A DNA stretch of 64,000 nt from Taibaiella helva. Its GTDB lineage: Bacteria > Bacteroidota > Bacteroidia > Chitinophagales > Chitinophagaceae. Shown piece after piece: positions 58,684 through 64,000 of the stretch (positions within the stretch are counted from its first letter, which is position 1; every line of letters begins with the position of its first letter). The notes under the pieces are model-generated. The model ran no database searches and was not told where the DNA came from. It was given only the letters and a program-made list of their open reading frames with translations. The translations under genes and the position numbers were made by a program. The stretch spans positions 62,001 to 126,000 of the forward strand of contig NZ_QUZZ01000011.1 of the NCBI RefSeq assembly GCF_003545695.1. Reading direction: 5' to 3'.

Positions 58684-59790
58684 TTAGCGTACATCGATCG
58701 CGTCTCTCAGGGCGTTGCCGAGTATATTGAAGGCCAGCACCAGCACCATGATGGCCATACCGGGTATTAATGCCGGCATCGGGTGCCCCGCGATCAGGAA
58801 ATTGTAATGCTCCTTGATCATGAGCCCCCAGGAAGGAGTCGGCGGCTGAACCCCCACGCCCAGGAAGCTGAGGCCGGCTTCTACCAGGATGGCCGTGGCG
58901 AAGTTGGCGGCGGCGATCACCATGATGGGGCCTGCAATATTGGGCAGGATATGCCGGAAAATGATGCGGCTGTCTTTAAAGCCCAATGCTTTCGCTGCAA
59001 CAATAAAATCCATTTCCTTAAGCTGCATCACCTGGCCCCGGATAAGCCTGGCCGCGCTTACCCAGGAGGTAAGCCCTATGGCAATGAAGATCTCCCAGAA
59101 CCCCTTGCCGATGGTAAGGGTGATGGCAAAAACCAGCAGCAGGGTGGGGATAGACCAGAGGATATTGATCAGGTACATGATCGCGTTGTCGGTGGCCCCG
59201 CCATACCAGCCGGCCAGCGAGCCCAGCAGGATACCGATGCTCAGCGACAGCAATACGGAAATGATACCCACCGTAATGCTCACCCTGGCGCCAATGAGCA
59301 GGCGCGACAGGATATCCCGGCCATAGCGGTCGGTGCCCAGCAGGAAGCGTCTTTCTGTAATGCGATGCTGGTCTATCCAGCTCTTGGCGGTTTGCCCTGC
59401 CGGAAGGCCCAGCCTGCTGAGCGGGTAGCTCAGGGTATCTTCCAGCCCTATATCTACGTGATGCCGGGCTTTTAAGGTGTCTCCGGAGATAAAATAGCCG
59501 TTGATGGGGACATAAGCGTACGCAGAAGGTTTGCCATTGAGCAGGCCGTTAAGCCAGCCAGGTTGCTGCGGCACCCTTTGCTTGGGCACCAGCAGGAATT
59601 GCTGCCGGTAACCCGCGGGCCTGGCGCTGATCTCTACCACCATATTGTTGGCCAGCGGTGTATTGTCGGCGGCCAGGGGATAGGCGAAGAGCGCCATCAG
59701 CGCCGTCAGCAGGATAAAGCCCAGCGCTATAAGGGCCGGCTTGTTGCGGCGTAGCTTCCTGGATATCGTACGGTTTTCTTCCAAAGGCAA
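58684..59790 (-). CDS. ABC transporter permease (OppC/DppC family)
   Basis: 368 residues, longer than the usual 300 because an insert of about 100 residues (about 48-150) separates the first helix from the core. The core has the family's ERRFLLGTDRYGRDILSRLLIGARVS, several helices, and the EAA-loop-like AKALGFKDSRIIFRHILPNI (about 272-290), followed by ATAILVEAGLSFLGVGVQPPTPSWG, typical of the DppC/OppC second permease. It should be part of a peptide (or other solute) importer, but no partner genes are adjacent. The only start is TTG at 59790; the first ATG would be inside the first helix. Confidence 0.85.
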   Translation of the reverse strand: MPLEENRTISRKLRRNKPALIALGFILLTALMALFAYPLAADNTPLANNMVVEISARPAGYRQQFLLVPKQRVPQQPGWLNGLLNGKPSAYAYVPINGYFISGDTLKARHHVDIGLEDTLSYPLSRLGLPAGQTAKSWIDQHRITERRFLLGTDRYGRDILSRLLIGARVSITVGIISVLLSLSIGILLGSLAGWYGGATDNAIMYLINILWSIPTLLLVFAITLTIGKGFWEIFIAIGLTSWVSAARLIRGQVMQLKEMDFIVAAKALGFKDSRIIFRHILPNIAGPIMVIAAANFATAILVEAGLSFLGVGVQPPTPSWGLMIKEHYNFLIAGHPMPALIPGMAIMVLVLAFNILGNALRDAIDVR

Positions 59791-59874
59791 TATCTGTTGA
59801 TGCCTGCAAGATAAGTATCTTCCTTTGTTCAGGGGAAAATCCTTTGGCAGGATGAACGCATACGGTAAAAGCAG

Positions 59875-59908
59875 CGCCGCCCACCCTGTACATCAGGGGT
59901 GGGCGGCG
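59875..59908 (-). terminator. Terminator of the HtrA gene
   Basis: CGCCGCCCACCC pairs perfectly with GGGTGGGCGGCG over a 10-nt loop, 32 bp past the htrA-type stop. A short T-run follows on the minus strand. Confidence 0.75.
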
Positions 59909-59940
59909 TTCAAGTATTCTTTGTAAAACGGTCAGTGCGC

Positions 59941-61419
59941 TTAATAGCTGCCGCCGTTGTTGTCGTTTAAGCCATAGTAATACATGCCCCTTCTGCCAGG
60001 ATACATACCGCCTACCTGCACGCCGTCATTGGCTTGCGCCACGGCACTCTGGAAGTCGCTAAGGTTGGATATGATTTCATCGTTCACGCTCAGGATCACG
60101 AAGCCCTTCTGGATATTTGCGCGTTTGGCCGCGCTGCCGTTGGCAATATCGGTTACCATAACACCACCGTCGACACCCAGGTTGCTGGCTTCCATATCGG
60201 TGAGGTTGCGCAGGGTAGCGCCGGAATAGGCCATGCTGGCTCCCTTGCCCACGCTGCCGGCGCCCGACAGGTTGCGCAGCTCCACGGAAACATTGGCCAG
60301 GTTGCCGCTGCGGATATAGCCAACACTGATCTTATCACCGGGGTGGAAACGGGCTACCTGCTCGGTGAGCTGGTTGGCGCTGGTTACGGAAACACCGTTG
60401 ATCGACGTGATGATATCGCCGCGTTTTAAACCGGCTGCCGCTGCGCCGCTGTTGGGTACGGTACTTTGCACCAGCACTCCTTTGGCGTCACGGAAGGCGC
60501 CGCTGCTCAAGCCATATTGCTCGGCCGACTGTTCGGTCATCTTATTCAGGTCCACAAGCGTCAGGCCCAGGAAACCCCTTTGTACGGATCCGTATTTGAT
60601 AATGTCGCCGGCCACTTTCTGGGCCAGGTTGGAGGGGATTGCGTAAGAATAGCCTGCATAGCTGCCTGTGGGCGATGCGATGGCGGCATTGATACCGATC
60701 AGCTGTCCCTGTGTGTTCACCAGGGCGCCGCCGCTGTTGCCGGGGTTCACAGCGGCATCGGTCTGGATGTACGATTCCACTGCGCCGCTTTTCGCACGGG
60801 CAGCATTCAGCCCGATAGCGCGGCCTTTGGCACTTACGATACCTGCCGTAACCGTAGCGTCCAGGTTCAGCGGATAGCCTACAGCCAGTACCCATTGGCC
60901 CAGCTTGACATTATCCGAATTACCCAGCTCCATATAGGGCAGATCGCTGCCGTCGATCTTCAGCACGGCGATATCGGTACCGGGATCGGTGCCCACTACC
61001 TTGGCGATTTGCGTATTGCGGTCATTAAAAGTTACCTGTACCTGGTCGGCGCCCTGCACCACGTGGTTATTGGTGATGATGTAGCCGTCGCGGGAAATGA
61101 TCACGCCCGATCCCGCGCCCATCTGGTCGGGCATACGGTACTGCTGCGGTCCGTAGAAACCGAAAGGATCCTGGGCCAGCACGGTTTTGCCCTGGGTCAG
61201 GGTTTTCACATGCACCACCGATCTGACCGAAGCTTCTGCAGCGGGTGAAAAATCGACCGGCTGTGTTGCCGTCATGCCCGTATTGGACGCATAATGGATT
61301 GGGATATCGTTGTTGCCGGAAAGGAAAAGCTTCTTATCTGAAAGTTTGCTGAAGCCCCACATGGTCAGCAGGGAAGTTACCGCTGCGGTAACGACTACCG
61401 GAACAATTATTTTCTTCAT
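59941..61419 (-). CDS. HtrA/DegP-type serine protease with two PDZ domains
   Basis: 492 residues. An N-terminal helix (about 5-23) anchors or exports it. The trypsin-like domain (about 65-285) has the catalytic His in ITNNHVVQGADQ, the Asp in TDIAVLKID, and the Ser in NPGNSGGALVN. Two PDZ domains follow: FLGLTLVDLNKMTEQ...GLKRGDIITSINGV (about 290-380) and a second at about 395-470 (GVMVTDIANGSAAKRANIQKGFVILSVN). It degrades or refolds misfolded envelope proteins, in the periplasm. Confidence 0.93.
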   Translation of the reverse strand: MKKIIVPVVVTAAVTSLLTMWGFSKLSDKKLFLSGNNDIPIHYASNTGMTATQPVDFSPAAEASVRSVVHVKTLTQGKTVLAQDPFGFYGPQQYRMPDQMGAGSGVIISRDGYIITNNHVVQGADQVQVTFNDRNTQIAKVVGTDPGTDIAVLKIDGSDLPYMELGNSDNVKLGQWVLAVGYPLNLDATVTAGIVSAKGRAIGLNAARAKSGAVESYIQTDAAVNPGNSGGALVNTQGQLIGINAAIASPTGSYAGYSYAIPSNLAQKVAGDIIKYGSVQRGFLGLTLVDLNKMTEQSAEQYGLSSGAFRDAKGVLVQSTVPNSGAAAAGLKRGDIITSINGVSVTSANQLTEQVARFHPGDKISVGYIRSGNLANVSVELRNLSGAGSVGKGASMAYSGATLRNLTDMEASNLGVDGGVMVTDIANGSAAKRANIQKGFVILSVNDEIISNLSDFQSAVAQANDGVQVGGMYPGRRGMYYYGLNDNNGGSY

Positions 61420-61659
61420 AGTTCTGCTCTCTTGTTTTAATAGGTAATTGGATGCTTATTTAAACGTAGAGTTTCACCATAAATTTTAACGGAGAGAATT
61501 TTAACTTTTTAGCTGTACCAAAAATACATTGCTTTGAGATACAGGATGGTTAAGAATTTGTTTTTTGAGGTTTTTTAAGAAACGGGACTGGCTTTACACG
61601 TCCCTCTTTGACCCGCGATTGCTTCCAGCGTTTAAAATTACCGGCCGCAAGTCGTGGCC

Positions 61660-62724
61660 TCACAGCAGGGAAGAGAGAAATGCCATGGTATCGATACCAT
61701 CGGCATAGTCGTTCAGCTGCGGCCGTTGGTTGGTCCCAAAGACGCGGGTCTCTACGGCAGGCACGGCAAAAGCATGGGTTGCTGTAGTAGTCCCGGGCAG
61801 TGCAGCGGCCCCCTTAAGCGTGATGCATTGCAGCCGGTCGTCGCTTGCCAGCTGCGCCAGCAGGGCTTCCCTATCGGTATAATATTCATAATGCAGCACG
61901 CCGATGGGTGCAAAAGGGCTTTCGCCGGGCACCAGCAACAGGCTGCCGTTGCTCATGTATGCCACCTTGTTCAGCAGGTAAATGGCCAGCTGAAAATCGT
62001 AATTGTTCTTGTATTTATGGTGATCCATATGACTGCTGAAGGTATTGAACACGGGCAGCAGGTCTTCGAAACGATAACCTTCGGGCACATACAGTTTGGT
62101 TACATTGCGGCAGCCGAGACCGAAATAAGTGCAGACATCCTGCGCCAGGCCGTCGAGCTGCTCCGGCGTCTCGGTGCCGTCCAGCAGGGCAACGGAGGTC
62201 CTGTTCTTGCGGATAATGTGCGGGTATTTTTGAAAATACTGCTCAAAGTAACGGGCGGAATTGTTGCTGCCGGTCGCGATATAGGCATCGCAGCCCTTCA
62301 GCATATCGCCGGTGCTCACCTGGTCGCGGAAGGCGGGATCCCATTCGCCCAGCAGGCCCAGCAGGTGCTCCCAGAGCACAGTATCTTTCGACGACAGCTT
62401 GATGACCAGCTTAAGGCCGCTGAGATAGACGCAGAGAAAATCGTGGAAGCCGACCAGTGGCAGGTTGCCGGCCATCACCAGGCCCACGGTCTTATCCGAA
62501 GGCTGTCCGGTCAGGGCAGGATAGGCTGCCAGCCAGCTCCTGAGCCGGTCTTCCTGTAAAAAAGCTTCGGCAATACCGGTAACGGCGAGCTGCGTATATT
62601 CGGGCACGAACCAGGCGTTCATCCGGTGCGCTTGTGCCACAACATTTTGCCAGGCTTCACTGTTATCTGCGAGGTAATGGCCCAGGCGTACCATAAGGGC
62701 GATTCTTTCATCCAATACTGACAT
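61660..62724 (-). CDS. Acyl-CoA reductase (LuxC family)
   Basis: 354 residues. The sequence matches the LuxC acyl-CoA reductase family: KTVGLVMAGNLPLVGFHDFLCVYLSGLKLVIKLS, then YIATGSNNSARYFEQYF and RKNRTSVALLDGTETPEQLDGLAQDV, which lead into the Cys-containing nucleophile region FGLGCRNVTKLYVPEGY. LuxC reduces fatty acyl groups to aldehydes; in Bacteroidota these proteins accompany flexirubin/aryl polyene or lipid synthesis or have unknown roles. The start at 62724 (MSVLDERI) is chosen because the conserved part starts soon after; the longer frame lacks homology. Divergent from ferredoxin. Confidence 0.85.
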   Translation of the reverse strand: MSVLDERIALMVRLGHYLADNSEAWQNVVAQAHRMNAWFVPEYTQLAVTGIAEAFLQEDRLRSWLAAYPALTGQPSDKTVGLVMAGNLPLVGFHDFLCVYLSGLKLVIKLSSKDTVLWEHLLGLLGEWDPAFRDQVSTGDMLKGCDAYIATGSNNSARYFEQYFQKYPHIIRKNRTSVALLDGTETPEQLDGLAQDVCTYFGLGCRNVTKLYVPEGYRFEDLLPVFNTFSSHMDHHKYKNNYDFQLAIYLLNKVAYMSNGSLLLVPGESPFAPIGVLHYEYYTDREALLAQLASDDRLQCITLKGAAALPGTTTATHAFAVPAVETRVFGTNQRPQLNDYADGIDTMAFLSSLL

Positions 62725-62753
62725 AGAAATGCAATTTTCTGACTGCGAAATTG

Positions 62754-62761
62754 TAGTTTTG
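62754..62761 (+). promoter_or_regulatory. -7 box of the ferredoxin gene
   Basis: TAGTTTTG fits TAnnTTTG; it would give a leader of about 90 nt. Confidence 0.4.
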
Positions 62762-62856
62762 CAGCCGGATAAACAATTTTTAATCGACAAGGGTGGCCGG
62801 ATGGGGGGATCACCGGGATTCAGCGCCGGGCCACGATCACAAATAAGCATATTATT

Positions 62857-63207
62857 ATGGCTATAAAAATAACTGACGAGTGCATTAACTGCGGAGCCTG
62901 TGAGCCGGAATGCCCTAATACCGCCATTTATGAAGGTGGCGTAGAATGGAAGATTGCTGATGGTACGACCGTAAAAGGCGATTTTACACTAATGGATGGC
63001 TCTGTGACCACCGCAACGGCGCCGCATGACCCGGTTGCTGTAGACACTTATTACATCACTCCTGATAAATGTACAGAATGCCAGGGCTTCCACGAAGAGC
63101 CGCAATGCGCTGCAGTATGCCCTGTGGATTGCTGCATTCCCGATGAAATGTACCGGGAAACAGTAGAGGAGCTGCTGGGCAAGCAAGCCAAGCTGCACAA
63201 TAAGTAA
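62857..63207 (+). CDS. 4Fe-4S dicluster ferredoxin
   Basis: 116 residues. The first cluster motif is C-x2-C-x2-C-x3-C at Cys9, 12, 15 and 19 ([13 protein letters not shown]); the second is C-x2-C-x8-C-x3-C, from [22 protein letters not shown]. Between them lies an insert of about 45 residues characteristic of the Bacteroidota subgroup. It is a small cytosolic electron carrier. Its divergent neighbour encodes a LuxC-type reductase, which might use it as electron donor, an inference from position only. Confidence 0.93.
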   Translation: MAIKITDECINCGACEPECPNTAIYEGGVEWKIADGTTVKGDFTLMDGSVTTATAPHDPVAVDTYYITPDKCTECQGFHEEPQCAAVCPVDCCIPDEMYRETVEELLGKQAKLHNK

Positions 63208-63234
63208 TGATGAAGAAACATCCATAATAATGCG

Positions 63235-63272
63235 AACGGCGCCGGTTTACCGGCGCCGTTGCTTTTGTTTTT
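63235..63272 (+). terminator. Terminator of the ferredoxin gene
   Basis: AACGGCGCCGG pairs perfectly with CCGGCGCCGTT over TTTA, followed by a T-rich tract. Confidence 0.9.
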
Positions 63273-63286
63273 GCTTTCAGGCTTAC

Positions 63287-63559
63287 TTATTTCTTTTGGT
63301 CTTTCATTTCTTTCGCCTTCTCCTCCCCGGCTTTTTCTACGGCTTTAGCCGCTGCTTTGGTAGAATCTTCCATTGCATTGGCTGCAGACTTGATGGTGTC
63401 GGAGGCTGCAGCGGCATTTTCCTTCATGTCGGAGGCCGTTTGTTGCGCCTGCTCCTTTACAGAATCGGCAGCTGCATCATTTTTATTCTCGGTGGCATTG
63501 TTACAGGCAGTCATACCGAATCCGGCAACTACGGCCATCATTAAGATCAGTTTTTTCAT
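63287..63559 (-). CDS. Ala/Lys-rich putative lipoprotein
   Basis: 90 residues. Signal MKKLILMMAVVAGFGMTAC with a lipobox (Cys near 19). The mature part is low complexity, rich in Ala, Lys, Glu and Asp with repeated DSVKEQAQQTASDMKENAAA-like heptads, so it is probably one long helix. Comparable small lipoproteins are common in the phylum, roughly like Lpp or osmotic-stress lipoproteins; function unknown. Confidence 0.7.
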   Translation of the reverse strand: MKKLILMMAVVAGFGMTACNNATENKNDAAADSVKEQAQQTASDMKENAAAASDTIKSAANAMEDSTKAAAKAVEKAGEEKAKEMKDQKK

Positions 63560-63641
63560 CGCTGTAAGTTTTAGAGTTACCTGTTTATACCCGGAAGATT
63601 GAAAAGGTAACCCGCTAAATACATAAGGCTCTGTTAAACGC

Positions 63642-64000
63642 TTATTTCTTCCGCATGCTTACCTCATAGAGATCTGTGCGCCTGTCGGTCATTGTACGCA
63701 CCGAGCCATAGTGATGCAGCTCCTTAAGCAGGTTGAGGTCTACATCGGCAATAAGGGTCATCTCGGTATTGGGGGTTGCTTCCGCCTTGATCGCATTCAT
63801 GGGAAAGGCAAAGTCAGAAGGCGTAAATACGGCAGCCTGTCCAAACTGGATGTCCATATTGTTGACCCCTGGAAGATTGCCCACGCAACCGGCGATAGCC
63901 ACAAAGCATTCATTTTCGATAGCCCGGGCCATGGCGCAATGCCGCACCCGTATATAAGCGTTCTGGGTATCGGTAAGGTAAGGCACAAACAGGAGCTTCA
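63642..64000 (-). CDS. Nitrilase-family carbon-nitrogen hydrolase, C-terminal part (truncated by the window)
   Basis: The C-terminal 119 residues are visible and the frame continues through the window's last base. KLLFVPYLTDTQNAYIRVRHCAMARAIENECFVAIAGCVGNLPGV and FPMNAIKAEATPNTE match the C-terminal half of the Bacteroidota protein that joins a GNAT domain to a nitrilase-type hydrolase (ARAIENECF is near the end of the nitrilase domain). The catalytic residues and the GNAT part lie outside the window, so the bifunctional form is inferred. Not the same gene as the omega-amidase at 48877. Confidence 0.75.
   Translation of the reverse strand, partial: KLLFVPYLTDTQNAYIRVRHCAMARAIENECFVAIAGCVGNLPGVNNMDIQFGQAAVFTPSDFAFPMNAIKAEATPNTEMTLIADVDLNLLKELHHYGSVRTMTDRRTDLYEVSMRKK

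Overview
The window is about 64 kb of chromosomal DNA from a Bacteroidota bacterium, most likely a member of the Chitinophagaceae (genus not determinable by eye). Evidence: several secreted proteins carry type IX secretion (T9SS) C-terminal sorting domains; one protein joins a choice-of-anchor-L domain to a gliding-motility-associated C-terminus; SecD and SecF are fused; menaquinone synthesis uses the futalosine route (MqnD); and many genes are preceded by the Bacteroidota -7 promoter box TAnnTTTG rather than a Shine-Dalgarno sequence. Most of the window is GC-rich, except an AT-rich patch at about 36.3-37.9 kb. No rRNA, tRNA, CRISPR array, phage or complete insertion sequence was seen.

Layout. 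0-10 kb: end of amn, then mqnD, cmk, a beta-propeller protein, an L,D-transpeptidase, serA, dapF, an EVE protein and a large T9SS surface protein. 9.6-17.5 kb: a deacetylase, a membrane protein, paaC and paaB (without paaA), a DUF922-like protein, lepA, a GNAT-MarR pair and paaY. 17.5-29.5 kb: a T9SS protein, an ABC-F ATPase, an EF-hand/DUF937-like protein behind a sigma-54-type promoter, a very small cysteine-rich peptide gene, an aldo/keto reductase, an SGNH hydrolase, a restriction-type nuclease domain protein and a translationally coupled three-gene operon (PH-like membrane protein, TPR/DUF3761 protein, TerB-like/PH protein). 30-40.5 kb: secDF, an RlpA-like lipoprotein, a T9SS M14 carboxypeptidase, the AT-rich patch (GG-leader Cys-rich peptide plus an erythromycin-esterase-like protein), rpmE, a membrane protein, an SprT-like protein and a beta-lactamase-fold hydrolase. 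40.6-50 kb: the rpsF-rpsR-rplI operon, an RNA-metabolism MBL protein, pckA, a small membrane protein, an ECF sigma/anti-sigma/outer-membrane operon and an omega-amidase. 49.7-64 kb: comEC, a LytS/LytTR two-component pair, a lipoprotein, apaG, recX, a DUF4293 protein, serS, an OppC-type permease, an HtrA protease, a LuxC-type reductase, a ferredoxin and the end of a nitrilase-family protein.

Most genes are housekeeping, with single-gene or two- to three-gene units separated by strong hairpin terminators. The most unusual content is (i) two small peptides, at 22.5 and 36.5 kb, that share a GG-type RiPP leader pattern of identical spacing and a CDDC tail motif but have no maturation enzymes nearby; (ii) a near-perfect sigma-54 promoter; (iii) at least three families of degenerate intergenic repeats; (iv) a set of promoters whose -7 box sits exactly 4 nt from the ATG, which points to leaderless mRNAs; and (v) the uncharacterised PH/TPR/TerB operon.
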